64,000 bases of DNA from Algoriphagus marinus (GCF_001936475.1 NZ_MSPQ01000001.1:682001-746000); one strand, 5' to 3'. Counted from the first letter of the stretch, positions 17,357-27,860 are shown. Made by a program: numbers and translations. The notes: generated by a model not told the origin, from the sequence alone.

Positions 17357-18802
17357 TCAAATTGATTTTAGTTCTTTCAACATGGTGAACTCTTCCATCT
17401 TTTTATAAAAAGGATCCAGTGGAAAACAGCCAGAAATCATTCCGTTTCGGGGAGCAGTCGTACAATCTGAAAAAGTACGGCAAATCTTCCCCCGTTTCAT
17501 CTGTTCCCCAGCTAAGATGTCAGCCGGTAATTCCGGATAACTAAGAACCATTCTTCCTAACCCAATCGAATCTGCTTTGCCTGTCCTTAATACTTCCTGC
17601 CCCACATTTGGGAGCCATTCCTGAAGGTAAGAATAGGCAGATCCTACCACATAGAATTCAGGAAATGCTTTTTTCACTTCTGCTGTGGCTTTGATTTGCC
17701 GGGCAACTCCCATCAAGGGATCCTCCGGTGGCATATATCCATCTGAAGGTGGAAATAGCGCTGGCCGTTGAATATGTGGATTGTAATAGGGACTTCCTGC
17801 TGTGGTGCAAAGCAGTTCAATATCTAATTTTTTCAGTTCTTCTAAGAAGGAAAAAGGCTCAGAAAGATCGGTTTCTATTCCTGATTGATTTGCGCCAAAT
17901 GCAAATTTATATTCCCCATCGAAGGCTGGAATACCAGTTCCGTCCGGTCCTTTTTGAAAAGGCATCCAATCAAAAATACTCATCCGCACACCAATCTCTA
18001 GACCCGGAGCCTCAGCTCTGATTCCAGCTACGATTTCCCGAAGAAAACGGCTCCGGTTTTCCATTGATTGACCATATATCCCAGATCGATCATAAGCGCT
18101 CAGCAGCTCATGACCCAAATACCCGTGACAATGCTTGATATCCACAAATCGAAAACCTGCCTTTTGAGAAAGCACAGCCGCTCGCACATAATCGGCTACC
18201 AATTCGTTCAGATCCCCATCTGACATGATTGGATAGTCCTCAGGAATTCCAAATTTCTTATCTAAAACCGGATGCCTGTATAGGATCTTTGGCTCCATCT
18301 TGGTTTTGGAGTTTGGCTTGCAAAACCTGCCCGAATGGGTGAGCTGCAAACCCGTCAATAAATCTTCTGTACTACCAAAGCGAGTAGAGTGCTCTTTTTC
18401 AATAAGTTGATAAAGTCCTTCAAAATCTTTCAGGTTTGAATCATTCATCAACAATTGATTGGGGTTGGCTCGGCCTTCATGTCGAACCGCCACTGCTTCG
18501 CAACCCCAAAGTAGCTTAGCGCCACTGATTGCAAAATTACTCCAGCGCCTTTTTGTCAGTTCCGAAGGCTTTCCATCAGTAGTTCCATCCCAGCCTTCCA
18601 TGGGTAGAATGCAAAATGAATTGCCAATTTTATTTCCGGATCGAAGCTGATGTCCTTTGGCAAATGGAGAATCACTTCCAGGTATCAATTCTTCATCAAA
18701 ATCCAATTTGATTTCTTGTTCATCCAGGTGATTTCTGAATTGTTCTGCCGTTTTCAGTTGCGCGACGCGGGTAAATTGAGGTTTATATTTTCCAGTACTC
18801 AT
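17357..18802 (-). CDS. NADH:flavin oxidoreductase, old yellow enzyme family
   Basis: The 481-residue TIM-barrel flavoprotein of the OYE/2,4-dienoyl-CoA reductase type carries the [12 protein letters not shown] segment and the [13 protein letters not shown] helix typical of the family. It lacks the C-terminal FAD/NAD domain of the long forms. The family reduces activated C=C bonds or demethylates substrates. Its start codon overlaps the stop of the GH88-like gene by 4 bp (ATGA), so it belongs to the same operon. The pairing with an unsaturated-uronate-type hydrolase suggests action on an unsaturated carbonyl product; this is inference. Confidence 0.85.
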   Translation of the reverse strand: MSTGKYKPQFTRVAQLKTAEQFRNHLDEQEIKLDFDEELIPGSDSPFAKGHQLRSGNKIGNSFCILPMEGWDGTTDGKPSELTKRRWSNFAISGAKLLWGCEAVAVRHEGRANPNQLLMNDSNLKDFEGLYQLIEKEHSTRFGSTEDLLTGLQLTHSGRFCKPNSKTKMEPKILYRHPVLDKKFGIPEDYPIMSDGDLNELVADYVRAAVLSQKAGFRFVDIKHCHGYLGHELLSAYDRSGIYGQSMENRSRFLREIVAGIRAEAPGLEIGVRMSIFDWMPFQKGPDGTGIPAFDGEYKFAFGANQSGIETDLSEPFSFLEELKKLDIELLCTTAGSPYYNPHIQRPALFPPSDGYMPPEDPLMGVARQIKATAEVKKAFPEFYVVGSAYSYLQEWLPNVGQEVLRTGKADSIGLGRMVLSYPELPADILAGEQMKRGKICRTFSDCTTAPRNGMISGCFPLDPFYKKMEEFTMLKELKSI

Positions 18803-20181
18803 GAGCTTGGGATGCAGTTGAAGAAACTATAATAAGGTGCGCCATCCTTCATTCGCTGAAGCAAAAGTGCCAATTCCCGGGCATGGTAATCTCCCCACAT
18901 GCAGGATTCTCCATAAGGCGCTTTGCCGGGCTCGGGTTGGTAATCCCAGCCATTAGGCTGATGATAGATTGAATGCAGAATGAGTCCCTGATGACTTTCT
19001 GAAGTTGAAAGGTATGGCTCCTGAAAAAGATTTTTTGCAATCTGAATTCCTGCTTTCAGGTATTTTTCAGATCGATCGGGGTCTGATTTTTTAAGAAAAT
19101 TCGAAATTCGAATGAATCCCTGAGCCGAAATACATGCAGCCGAACTATCCACTGGTTCCAATCCATTGAAAGGATCTGAAGGGCGATTCAAATAATCTCC
19201 CAATTCATGCAGTCGCGGGGCTCCGGTATCCCAGTAGGTGATTCCATCGGTAGGAGTATTGGCGAGGTAAAACTCCGAGGTAGCAATCCCAGCGTTCGTC
19301 AATTCCAAGATCAACTCATCTTTTGAGATGATTACTTCATAATCTTTAGGATCAATCTGATCCAATATCTCCAGAGTCTCGCCAAGTCCACAGATTGCCC
19401 AGGCTAATCCTCTTGTCCAAGTACTAAATCCAGTATACCCTTGCTGAGAGTTGGGGCAGCGGTAAGCTCCATCATTTGTATTGAAAATAATTTCATGAGC
19501 CGTCCGACCGGCTACATCATAGCTATCCCGGCCATTACCATAATAAATTGAATACCGAACGGTACTCAAGATATGCTGAATCGCTCGCTGAATGAGTGAA
19601 ATCTTTTTATCATTCTCCCCTTGATATACATGCCCTAACCCATGCGAGACTACCAATGCTCTACAGGATCGTATCGTATCCACGAATAAGGAATGCGGGC
19701 CATTGAAAGAATAAATAAAACCACCGGAAGGAATGCTAGTCCAACGCATTGCTTGTACAGCTCCACTGACTTTCAGGGCAAGTTTATAAAATTCACTTTC
19801 CCATTCGGAGCCCTCAATTTTCCCCTCATTAATCAATCGAAGAAGGTTGCCATAAGTGCTTACATTGTTGAAACCATGATCATGAACGCCGGTATGCGTA
19901 AGGTGAGGAGCCATTTTTTGCACCGTGTTTTCTCTCCCAATTTTTAAAAATTCCTTATTCCCGGTTGCATCAAACTGAAGCAAAGCTGAACCGTATTGAA
20001 ATCCCTGAGTCCATTCGGTCCAACCTCTGCTTACATATTTCCCCTTTTCAGTGAAAACAGGAGCTCCAATCTTTGGATTAAAAGATTGCTCAATCAAATG
20101 AATTTTCTTTCCTGAGATTTCCCAAAATCGATCTAGGGACGGACCCAGGTCAGCTAAAGAGAGTTTAGATTCAAGTTTCAT
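18799..20181 (-). CDS. GH88-like unsaturated glucuronyl hydrolase
   Basis: The 460-residue (alpha/alpha)6-barrel protein has the GH88 signature [11 protein letters not shown] at about 312-322 and a [11 protein letters not shown] segment. GH88 enzymes hydrate the 4,5-double bond of unsaturated uronyl oligosaccharides made by polysaccharide lyases. There is no signal peptide, so it is cytoplasmic, consistent with the cotranscribed symporter importing the substrate. It overlaps both neighbours by 4 bp (ATGA junctions). A related GH105-like activity cannot be excluded. Confidence 0.85.
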   Translation of the reverse strand: MKLESKLSLADLGPSLDRFWEISGKKIHLIEQSFNPKIGAPVFTEKGKYVSRGWTEWTQGFQYGSALLQFDATGNKEFLKIGRENTVQKMAPHLTHTGVHDHGFNNVSTYGNLLRLINEGKIEGSEWESEFYKLALKVSGAVQAMRWTSIPSGGFIYSFNGPHSLFVDTIRSCRALVVSHGLGHVYQGENDKKISLIQRAIQHILSTVRYSIYYGNGRDSYDVAGRTAHEIIFNTNDGAYRCPNSQQGYTGFSTWTRGLAWAICGLGETLEILDQIDPKDYEVIISKDELILELTNAGIATSEFYLANTPTDGITYWDTGAPRLHELGDYLNRPSDPFNGLEPVDSSAACISAQGFIRISNFLKKSDPDRSEKYLKAGIQIAKNLFQEPYLSTSESHQGLILHSIYHQPNGWDYQPEPGKAPYGESCMWGDYHARELALLLQRMKDGAPYYSFFNCIPSS

Positions 20182-21584
20182 ACTAGAGTTTTTTGAGTAA
20201 AATGATGCCTGATCATCAGCACCGATGTGATTAAAGCTAGGATTCCGTACATGACAAAATCCAGCGCTTGCCCAGCGATTTTATCAGGAACAATTCCCAA
20301 AAGGGAGAGGATGAAATAAGCCAGTGCAATACTTGATAGGATGAGCAATGATTTTGGAGGATGTTTGAAAATCACTGCGCCAAGTACTACAGGAGCGATC
20401 ATGGAAGTTCCCGTAAAACTAACCCGAGCAAGAAGCACCAATTCGTCAGACATGTAACTGGAAAATATCAAGACGATAATTGAAAAGATTAAAATAGAGA
20501 TTTTGGTAGCCCGCATATTAAACTTATCGGTACCTGAAAGGAGTGATCTTAGCTCTGTACCCAAAGCAAAAATCTGGGCGTTTGTAGTCGAAAGACAAGC
20601 TGCAAATAATCCGACCACTGCCAGTGCCGCAACCGGAACTGCCTGGTCAAATAGCAACGCCTGAGAAAGGAAGTCTGCGGTGCTTGCATCCGGGTATTTG
20701 ATCGCTCCATAGAGCCCGATGAAAGCCGTTGGCAGAATTACCAACATGGCAAAAATTCCCACTGCATAGGCCATTTGGTGAACTGATTTTAGATTTTTCA
20801 TCACGACCAAACGCGTCGTAAACTGAGGTTGGGAAACGGGGATCAAAACAATAGCAATTGCCGAAGCCACCAGAAATTGCATGCTAAATAGCCCCTTTGG
20901 ACCTGGCAGGCTGAGTAATTCAGAATTTATGGCTTGGACTCGCTCTGTGGCTTGCTCAAATCCTCCCGCCATTTTCAAACAAGTCAGGCCAATAATCCAG
21001 ATAACGACCAGCATGATCACTCCCTGAATAGCATCGCTGTACACAATGGCTTTGAGACCCCCAATTTGAGAGTAAACCAACATGATTAGCACCAAAATAG
21101 CAGCCCAAGACCAAGAAGGAAGCATTTGCGGGAAAGCTGCATCCAAGAAGATAGATATTCCTCGAATCTGTATCGAGACATATGGGATCAGGAAAAGAAA
21201 AGAACTGACAAAGACTAAATATCCCGCATAACGGTTTCCGTAGCAGGATTTCATAAAACCAGCTACCCCCTGATAACCTACCAGAGCGGCTCTTTTGCGA
21301 AGGGCATATCCAAACCAGATTAGGAAGAAGACCATAAGCGCATCTGAAAGAGCCAAAAAGATCCAGGCTCCTACACCATGTGTTCGGAAGAAATCAGGCA
21401 TTCCCATAAAAGTAAAGGCACTGAAAAGCGCTGCCGAAAAGGTCAGAAAACCCAGAATAGCGCCAATATTAGAGCCTCCGAGAATAAACTCATCAGAGGT
21501 TCTATTTTTACGATAAGACAAATAGGACGCATAGCCCAACATTCCCAAAAAGATGGAAAAGAAGAAAATCAGCCAACCGATCAT
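20178..21584 (-). CDS. Sodium:solute symporter (SSS family)
   Basis: The 468-residue integral membrane protein has about 13 hydrophobic segments. Family features include the GYQGVAGFM and SQIGGLKAIVYSDAIQG stretches, typical of SSS transporters for sugars, amino acids or carboxylates. It overlaps the GH88-like gene and the upstream small membrane protein by 4 bp each. The likely substrate is the uronate-type compound processed by the next gene, although hydroxyproline cannot be ruled out given the nearby operon. Confidence 0.9.
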   Translation of the reverse strand: MIGWLIFFFSIFLGMLGYASYLSYRKNRTSDEFILGGSNIGAILGFLTFSAALFSAFTFMGMPDFFRTHGVGAWIFLALSDALMVFFLIWFGYALRKRAALVGYQGVAGFMKSCYGNRYAGYLVFVSSFLFLIPYVSIQIRGISIFLDAAFPQMLPSWSWAAILVLIMLVYSQIGGLKAIVYSDAIQGVIMLVVIWIIGLTCLKMAGGFEQATERVQAINSELLSLPGPKGLFSMQFLVASAIAIVLIPVSQPQFTTRLVVMKNLKSVHQMAYAVGIFAMLVILPTAFIGLYGAIKYPDASTADFLSQALLFDQAVPVAALAVVGLFAACLSTTNAQIFALGTELRSLLSGTDKFNMRATKISILIFSIIVLIFSSYMSDELVLLARVSFTGTSMIAPVVLGAVIFKHPPKSLLILSSIALAYFILSLLGIVPDKIAGQALDFVMYGILALITSVLMIRHHFTQKTLV

Positions 21585-21793
21585 GGTTTTTTGGGATCTT
21601 CAAATGGAAAAATTCTGGAAGCTATATAGGTGCTTACCACTACCAGAAAAGTGACTAAAAATCCGGACCAAAAAATAAAGGGAATCCCGAATAGCTCTGG
21701 CACAGCTTTATTTTCCCTGAAAATAAATAAGAATGAAATGATACAGAGTGCTGATACAAACAGCACCAAAAGCTTCCAGATTTTCAGTTTCAT
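21581..21793 (-). CDS. Small two-helix membrane protein, probable symporter partner
   Basis: The 70-residue protein has two transmembrane helices (about 7-26 and 36-60) and a basic/proline tail. Its stop overlaps the symporter start (ATGA). Small membrane proteins of this size often precede SSS transporters, as in the DUF3311-type pairs, and may act as an accessory subunit. I cannot assign the family firmly. It is the first gene of the five-gene operon. Confidence 0.7.
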   Translation of the reverse strand: MKLKIWKLLVLFVSALCIISFLFIFRENKAVPELFGIPFIFWSGFLVTFLVVVSTYIASRIFPFEDPKKP

Positions 21794-22043
21794 GGGCTAG
21801 GTTATTTTGAGAAATTGGCTTTCAGCGGAAATTTCGATTGAAAACCCGCTTAAAATAGCAATTATCTCTTTCAATGCTAGCCTGTCGTGAAGACGAATTT
21901 TGAGAGGAGTGGACAGAAATGTTATTTTTTTTTTGAAGTGGAAGGTTGATACAATTTTAAAAACTAAAGGATTGGCTACTTCAAAACTCAAAATTCCTAT
22001 GTTAGGATTGGTTTTTCTGATACTATTGTAGATAAAACCAGCT

Positions 22044-22841
22044 ATGTTAAAACAGCGATACCCCTTTGATCCATCTGTCAAGCATCACTTGATTATTGCT
22101 TTGGGCCTGGCTGTCTGGATATTTGTCTTTTTATTTTTTACAGAGCCTCTTGATGTTGGTCAGTTGGATAGTAGGGAAAAGCTGACATATCTGCCTATTT
22201 ATGGGCTTTTTGGCTCAATTTGCTATTTAATCTGTTTGCCATTTCAATTTTGGTTGCTTAACAAAACAGGAAGGTGGTTAATCTGGGCAGAATTCACGTT
22301 TTTTTTCTTTCTGTTCATTTTAAGCTTTATTACTACCCGCTTGATTTATTACTATTTGGTGGTGGATGCGGATCCTTACGCCTACCCAATTTTTTATTTT
22401 ACCACTTCAATTTATTTACCCGCTGCATTGACAGTTTTCCCGATTGTGGGACTTGGCCGCTGGTCTTTTGGGAAGTATAAGGAAAAGCGGCTGGAGAATG
22501 AAAAAATCGAAATAAGGGGGATGGGTAATTATGAAAGTTTGCGCCTGCAAATGAATGATCTTATTTGTATTCAGTCCTCCGATAATTATGTAGAGGTAAT
22601 TTTTAAAGAGGGAGAAAAATTGAAGACACAGTTGATCAGAAATAAGCTGACATCGGTGGAGGAGCAACTGCCCGAATTGATCCGTACCCATCGATCATTT
22701 TTGATAAATCCCTACCATTTTAAACAATGGAAAACCGGTAATAGAAAGGTTCAGATTTTACTCAGCGATGGAATTGAAGTGCCGGTTTCCAAGACATATC
22801 AAGACATTTTAAAAAGTGCTGTAAATTTCACCACAGAATAG
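22044..22841 (+). CDS. Membrane-anchored LytTR response regulator-like protein
   Basis: The 265-residue protein has four N-terminal transmembrane helices (to about residue 140) and a C-terminal LytTR DNA-binding domain (about 165-262; motifs ICIQSSDNYVEV and LIRTHRSFLINP). There is no receiver domain, so the membrane part is the likely sensor. Such proteins usually regulate neighbours; the S41 peptidase gene follows 90 bp downstream. The ~250-bp gap to the left, divergent from the symporter operon, holds no clear promoter consensus. Confidence 0.88.
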   Translation: MLKQRYPFDPSVKHHLIIALGLAVWIFVFLFFTEPLDVGQLDSREKLTYLPIYGLFGSICYLICLPFQFWLLNKTGRWLIWAEFTFFFFLFILSFITTRLIYYYLVVDADPYAYPIFYFTTSIYLPAALTVFPIVGLGRWSFGKYKEKRLENEKIEIRGMGNYESLRLQMNDLICIQSSDNYVEVIFKEGEKLKTQLIRNKLTSVEEQLPELIRTHRSFLINPYHFKQWKTGNRKVQILLSDGIEVPVSKTYQDILKSAVNFTTE

Positions 22842-22931
22842 TACGTTTTCGCCACAATACCTCCTAATTGAGCTTGGAGGCAGATTTGAGTTTGTATGTT
22901 TGAATCAGTCAAACACATAAACTTTATCAAA

Positions 22932-24188
22932 ATGAAAACTTTATTTACCCTCCTGGTTCTTATTTCTTTCCCCTTTCAACTTATTGCTCAAAGTAAATGC
23001 GACTGCAAGCCTGAGCTTGATTTTGTCTATGAGCAAATGAAAAGTAATTCTTCCTTCAAAGATCAAATAAAAGGAAAAAAAAGGCTGGAGGTTGAAGAGA
23101 AATACCAAAACCTAGGTGCTCAAATGGAAGAGGACATTAGCACCCTAGATTGCTTTTGGGTACTCAACGATCTCATGGCTGTGGTGCAGGATAAGCATTC
23201 TACCCTTACGGAGGTAGGGCCTAACTATAAAGCTGAAAGTATCCTTGACTCAGTATTTATTCAGGAGTATAGGTCTACAGAAGCTTTCCAAAATTTCCCA
23301 AAAACTGATAGAAATATTGAAGAGCTGAAGCAAAGTCTGCAAGGAAAAGCCACCGAAGATATAGAAGGTATTTATGCTATCGGAAATAAGATCAAAATGG
23401 GTGTTTATCGTACTTCCTCCCCTGATAGTTTGGTCGGAGTGATCCTATCTTCGGAAATGGGGATATGGGAGCCTGGACAAATTTATAGCTATATAAAAGA
23501 ATCCAATATCCCCTCTCATTACGATATCACCTACTATAGTTCAGTCCGGAAAAATCTGCTTTTTTCTAAGGCTCAATTTTTTGATTATGGAATGTTATTA
23601 CCAGGTGTGGTCAAGGAGAACGTACAGAAGAATTATGCATGGATTGATAAGGAAGAGGAGGAGGGCTATACGCTTTCTTATTTAAGCGATGATGTACAAT
23701 ATGTCTGGTTAAATAGTTTTTTTCGAAAAACAATGCCCGCCAAGCGTGATGCTTTGATAGCACAAATAAGTACAGATCTCTCTGCAAAAAACTTGATTAT
23801 AGATTTAAGGAATAATGCTGGTGGAGCTGACAAAATCTCTTTACCAATTTTGAAAGCACTAAAAAAGAAGTCGGTCAATATCTACATAATCACAAATTTC
23901 TTTACCGGGTCAAATGCTGAGATGACCACCGTTCGATTGAAAAAACAATTTGATGCTACTCAATTGGGACAAAGAACCTATGGAGCGATTAGCTACGGTT
24001 CGAATTACGGGCGAAGTTATGATTCCCCTTCAGGGCTATTCAATTTTTACCCAACGGATATGCGGCAAAAACAATTTATTGCCTATGAGGAAGTAGGTGT
24101 GAGGCCAGACGTGACCTTAGCGCCAGAATCTGACTGGATAGAGCAAACTTTAAAATATATCGAGTCTCAAAGCGAAGGAAAAAAGTAA
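22932..24188 (+). CDS. Secreted S41-family peptidase
   Basis: The 418-residue protein starts at the ATG at 22932, giving a clean signal peptide (MKTLFTLLVLISFPFQLIAQ); an upstream ATG adds 12 unlikely residues. The C-terminal S41 domain contains LIIDLRNNAGG (about 288-298) and the nucleophile region TGSNAEMTT. It is periplasmic or surface-exposed. It lies downstream of the LytTR regulator, suggesting control by it. The substrate is unknown. Confidence 0.85.
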   Translation: MKTLFTLLVLISFPFQLIAQSKCDCKPELDFVYEQMKSNSSFKDQIKGKKRLEVEEKYQNLGAQMEEDISTLDCFWVLNDLMAVVQDKHSTLTEVGPNYKAESILDSVFIQEYRSTEAFQNFPKTDRNIEELKQSLQGKATEDIEGIYAIGNKIKMGVYRTSSPDSLVGVILSSEMGIWEPGQIYSYIKESNIPSHYDITYYSSVRKNLLFSKAQFFDYGMLLPGVVKENVQKNYAWIDKEEEEGYTLSYLSDDVQYVWLNSFFRKTMPAKRDALIAQISTDLSAKNLIIDLRNNAGGADKISLPILKALKKKSVNIYIITNFFTGSNAEMTTVRLKKQFDATQLGQRTYGAISYGSNYGRSYDSPSGLFNFYPTDMRQKQFIAYEEVGVRPDVTLAPESDWIEQTLKYIESQSEGKK

Positions 24189-24247
24189 GTCAGAAATTTG
24201 AGGCTGAATCAGAAACGGGTAAGATGTGTTTGACTACTGTCTCATCC

Positions 24248-24282
24248 AAAAAGAGGCCACTCATTGGGTGGTCTTTTTCCAT
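24248..24282. terminator. Bidirectional terminator between convergent genes
   Basis: An A-run, a GCCAC...GTGGTC stem with one bulged base, and a T-run form a hairpin between the S41 gene (plus) and the beta-propeller gene (minus). T tracts follow on both strands. Confidence 0.75.
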
Positions 24283-24331
24283 TTTGTGGAGTTAATCAAA
24301 ATCGCCAATTTCAATGCTAGCCTGCAGTACC

Positions 24332-25375
24332 TTACTTTTTTAAAACCAAGACTTTGCTGTCCATGACATTACCGATAAACAAATAGTCTCCCCAAGGCAG
24401 AGCCACCGAAGAACCTGAAATTGTTGTTCCCGGGTCGGTAAAGATTGATTTCACAGTTGAGTTTTCTGAAGTGTAACTGATTTGAATCACTTCAGATGGA
24501 GCTGTAGGCTTTTTACCTGCAGCATAGGATGCGAATTGCAATAGATTTGGATGGGCTCCAATCCAAAGATTTCCGGAAGGATCTAATTCGATGTTATCAA
24601 CTCCGGTTCCAACTTCTATATCTTCTAAAAGAGTTAAGTTCCAGTTTTCATCCACTTGGTAAACCTTGACTTGAAAAGCTCTGACAGAGGCTACATAGAG
24701 TAATCCCTTGGCGGAATCAAACTGAATTCCATTGGCATAGCCAATTCTTCCGACTTTGATCTCTGCAGATTGCCCATTGTAGAAACCCACATTCGAAGCT
24801 TTGATACCAATATAGTTTTCTGCAAAAACTCCAAGCCCATCGGTATAGCCATGATCATTGGAATAATAGAATTCCTCAGGTCCAACCATCACGAGGTCAT
24901 TTGGACTGATGAAATTTGAATCTGTGATTGTTTTTTGATGGATGAGATTTTTTCCTTCCAAAATGAAATGTTCAACCGAATGATTTCCGTCCACATGGTT
25001 GATTGCCATCAGTCCATACTTCGCAGAATCTAATTGGAATATGCTGATGCCATGTGGGAAGAAAGGAAAATCCAGCTGATCAGTGAGTGAAAAAGCTTCA
25101 AAGGAAGGATCTCTTAAATCGATTAGGTAAAGCCCTTTTATTCCTTCTTTTCCTTCTCGTCTTGCAGCACGATCATCCACAGAAAGAATTAATAGACTAT
25201 CGGCTCGCGCGATGGCCATATCTTCCACTCCTGGTAAAGCTATGGTTTGATAAATGGGACCAAATGAATTACTCGATTCGACTTCCCTGAAGAAGCCTGT
25301 GGTGTAAAAAATGTTAAATAAAAATCCTCCCAGCAACATAAGGATCAAGAGCACAGTCAGAATAAATTTTCTCAT
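24332..25375 (-). CDS. Paraoxonase/arylesterase-like six-bladed propeller protein
   Basis: The 347-residue protein has an N-terminal membrane or signal segment (to about residue 28) and a calcium-type six-bladed propeller of the PON/SMP-30 group. Blade motifs include GVEDMAI, PNDLVM, HGYTDG, ANGIQFD and VDNIELDPSGNLWIG. Family members hydrolyse lactones or aryl esters. It is probably periplasmic and anchored. It is a single gene, convergent with the S41 peptidase. Confidence 0.82.
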   Translation of the reverse strand: MRKFILTVLLILMLLGGFLFNIFYTTGFFREVESSNSFGPIYQTIALPGVEDMAIARADSLLILSVDDRAARREGKEGIKGLYLIDLRDPSFEAFSLTDQLDFPFFPHGISIFQLDSAKYGLMAINHVDGNHSVEHFILEGKNLIHQKTITDSNFISPNDLVMVGPEEFYYSNDHGYTDGLGVFAENYIGIKASNVGFYNGQSAEIKVGRIGYANGIQFDSAKGLLYVASVRAFQVKVYQVDENWNLTLLEDIEVGTGVDNIELDPSGNLWIGAHPNLLQFASYAAGKKPTAPSEVIQISYTSENSTVKSIFTDPGTTISGSSVALPWGDYLFIGNVMDSKVLVLKK

Positions 25376-25528
25376 AGAAGGGCAATGGTTAGAAAGATGA
25401 ATTTAAGTAAAAAAGCGAAATAGAAATTTGAATAAACCTGATCAACTGAAGCTATATCGGGAATCTATTCCCCAAAAAACGGATATTCCTCATTTGTAAT
25501 TGGCCAAATCTTATTTGATTTTGAATAC

Positions 25529-25536
25529 TACTTTTG
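25529..25536 (+). promoter_or_regulatory. -7 promoter box
   Basis: TACTTTTG is a perfect TAnnTTTG match, about 110 nt upstream of the outer-membrane barrel gene at 25646, implying a roughly 100-nt leader. Confidence 0.45.
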
Positions 25537-25645
25537 AGAAAATTAGATTAACCCTCTATTTACCAGTGCTATTTGTAGTTTCCTGAACTTGAATTGTCAA
25601 ATGGGTATCCCTTTTGGAAGAGGATGAGGAAATAAACAAATACTA

Positions 25646-26188
25646 ATGAAAAAGCTATTTCTAATTCTTTTTGTCGGGATGATTTCTCTGACTTCAAATG
25701 CGCAGCAAACAAGAGAACTGGATGAGATCAGCCAGCAAAATTCCTGGTTAAAGCTTGGACTTAACCTAGGTGTACCGATAGGGGATTTGAGTGATTACTC
25801 CAAGCTTGCTTTTGGAGTAGAGGCTGCAGCCCAGTTTATGCGAACTGACAATTATGGACTGGGTATCACCACAGGTTATACCAAATATTATAATAAGGAT
25901 AACGCATCACTTGACGGCTCGGAAAAAGGCTTCGGCGCGATTCCGCTCGGTTTGATGTTTCGTTACTATCCTCAGCCATCCGGCTTTTTTGCTGGAACTG
26001 ATGTGGGATATACCTTCTTTACTGATTTCAATCAAAACGAAGGTGGCGCTTACATCCGTCCTCAATTGGGCTACCATAATTACAACTGGAATGTATTCGC
26101 TTTCTACAATCAGGTTTTCCGTGCTGATCCAAGCATCGATGTACAAACCATTGGTCTAGCTGTAACCCATAATTTGAGGTTTAAGTAA
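25646..26188 (+). CDS. Outer-membrane beta-barrel protein
   Basis: The 180-residue protein has a signal peptide ending at SNAQQ and alternating aromatic/polar strands typical of an eight-stranded OMP_b-brl barrel (KLGLNLGVPIGD, YGLGITTGYTKYY, GFFAGTDVGYTFF, WNVFAFYNQVF). It ends LRFK. The role is structural or porin-like and cannot be specified. It is monocistronic, followed by two hairpins. Confidence 0.82.
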   Translation: MKKLFLILFVGMISLTSNAQQTRELDEISQQNSWLKLGLNLGVPIGDLSDYSKLAFGVEAAAQFMRTDNYGLGITTGYTKYYNKDNASLDGSEKGFGAIPLGLMFRYYPQPSGFFAGTDVGYTFFTDFNQNEGGAYIRPQLGYHNYNWNVFAFYNQVFRADPSIDVQTIGLAVTHNLRFK

Positions 26189-26211
26189 TCCTTCCTGAAA
26201 GTCTAAAACAA

Positions 26212-26239
26212 AATCCAAAGCTTAAAAGAAGCTTTGGAT
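26212..26239 (+). other. Hairpin without T tract
   Basis: A near-perfect stem AATCCAAAGCTT/AAGCTTTGGATT lies 24 bp after the barrel gene. Lacking Ts, it may protect the 3' end rather than terminate. Confidence 0.5.
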
Positions 26240-26250
26240 TTGAAGTATGA

Positions 26251-26289
26251 AAAACCAGTGCTGAAATCTTTCAGTGCTGGTTTTTTTTT
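26251..26289. terminator. Terminator between convergent genes
   Basis: A 12-bp stem with two G-T pairs (CCAGTGCTGAAA/TTTCAGTGCTGG) is followed by nine Ts on the plus strand and a T run on the minus strand, so it likely serves both the barrel gene and the DUF1254/1214 gene. Confidence 0.85.
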
Positions 26290-26339
26290 AAATAGATTAC
26301 AATAAAAGGGTAAGTATTGAAGATGAAACTAGATAAAAA

Positions 26340-27860
26340 TCATTGTTCTTCGACAACTTCAAAATCATTCAATTGGAATGATTTGTTGAAGAAGGGTTCG
26401 GTAGGAGCGTAAAGCCTGAAGTAAACGAACCAGCCATCTTTACCAACAGTTTTCATAAAATTACTTTCAAGTCCTTTTGGTGCTTTATTTCCGATATACA
26501 AATCAATCGATCCGTCTTCATTGTATTGGAGTTGCTTCATCTTGCTATCCAGACTAGTACTGGGAACTTCCGTGCCTCCATTGTCATAGGGTCTTCTTGT
26601 ATTTTCACTGTAAAGCGTCAAGGCCCAAAATTGTAAAACAGGTACGTCTTTGGGTACTGTCAATTTGTAGGTTTTGTCTGCTCTAAATAATTCTCCTTTA
26701 CTGTCTCGTTTTACAGTCATATATACTTGACCTTTGCCAGCAGTAGGATTTACCATACTTTCGGTACTTGTGACAGCCTCATAAAACCAGACTGATCGCT
26801 CATCCAGCTCCACCTTGTAATCAGTGATTTGAGGGACGGTAAAGTCAAAACTCTTGTACCAATTTTTGCCTTCCCAATACGTTTCAGCAAAGCGAGGATT
26901 TGTCTGGAGGTTTCGAAGCATTAGCTCACCCATTTTAAGACCCTCGAGCAGAATTTTTGTTTGTCGTTCACTAGGGTTAAAATCCTTGCCTTTCATGATG
27001 CCAAGTGGCTCTAACATCGCCATCCAAACTTTGTCCTGCTCCCTGACAGGTTCTTCATTGATAATCTGGTGGAGCATTCGCCAATAGTTCATATCGCGAG
27101 GAGCAGTGGCACTCCATTCTTTGTCTATGTTTTCTTTGAAGACTGTGAGTACTTTTGCTTCGCCCACTCTACCCATTTTTAGCGCTGATTTAAACTTTTC
27201 AACTACTTCAGGACTAGAATCAATGAGACGCATTCCAATAAAAATTGAGTTTGTAGCTGATTGATATACTTGAACTCCTTTTTTCTCATACTTTGATAGC
27301 TCCTCATTTGGTCCAATGATAATGTAAGTTCCACCCTTACCTTGATCTGGACCATTTAGCCCCATACTTCCGATTGGTCTTTGCCATAAATCCAAAAATG
27401 CACTCGCCGTCTGTCCAGCCGGATAGTCTATTTCAATACCGCCGTTGGCTAGATTACAAAACTGAATGATGTATGGGGTAGTCAGGTTTGCAGTTACAAT
27501 TCCTCTTTTTTCCTTTAAGGTTTGAAATACCGCAAACTCTCCAAGCTCCCCGGTATCATAATTTTTGTTCTGTTCTTCTATCCAAGTATAGAAACTTACA
27601 ATAGGGGTGGACCAAATGTATGCTTGAGAAGCACGCTGAAAATCTAAGGCATCAAATAGCTTTTCAGCGCTTTCATCGGTTAAAAAATTATGCTCCAATT
27701 CTAGCGTTCCATAATAGGAGTCAATTGTTTCATCACCTGAAAGCCTTGCATCGACAAGTGGAGTTGCTGAACCTTCGCTTTCGATATTCGAATTTTTGAT
27801 CTCTGTACAACTCGTGATTACTATAGCCCATAGGATCAGGATAAAAATAGATTTCGACAT
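26340..27860 (-). CDS. DUF1254/DUF1214-domain lipoprotein
   Basis: The 506-residue protein starts at the ATG at 27860, giving a lipoprotein signal (MSKSIFILILWAIVITSC, lipobox ITSC); an upstream TTG is less likely. The N-terminal half has the DUF1254 pattern (QRASQAYIWSTPIVSFYTW; TTPYIIQFCNLANGG) and the C-terminal half the DUF1214 pattern (VPVLQFWALTLYSENTRRPYDNG; WFVYFRLYAPTEPFFNKSF). The family is common in secreted proteins of unknown function. The 236 bases before it hold no recognised feature. Confidence 0.87.
   Translation of the reverse strand: MSKSIFILILWAIVITSCTEIKNSNIESEGSATPLVDARLSGDETIDSYYGTLELEHNFLTDESAEKLFDALDFQRASQAYIWSTPIVSFYTWIEEQNKNYDTGELGEFAVFQTLKEKRGIVTANLTTPYIIQFCNLANGGIEIDYPAGQTASAFLDLWQRPIGSMGLNGPDQGKGGTYIIIGPNEELSKYEKKGVQVYQSATNSIFIGMRLIDSSPEVVEKFKSALKMGRVGEAKVLTVFKENIDKEWSATAPRDMNYWRMLHQIINEEPVREQDKVWMAMLEPLGIMKGKDFNPSERQTKILLEGLKMGELMLRNLQTNPRFAETYWEGKNWYKSFDFTVPQITDYKVELDERSVWFYEAVTSTESMVNPTAGKGQVYMTVKRDSKGELFRADKTYKLTVPKDVPVLQFWALTLYSENTRRPYDNGGTEVPSTSLDSKMKQLQYNEDGSIDLYIGNKAPKGLESNFMKTVGKDGWFVYFRLYAPTEPFFNKSFQLNDFEVVEEQ

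Noticed and set aside
21797..22081. Minus-strand 94-residue open frame upstream of the symporter operon
   Set aside because: It runs antisense through the start of the LytTR gene, has no family resemblance or good start context, and sits in a promoter region.
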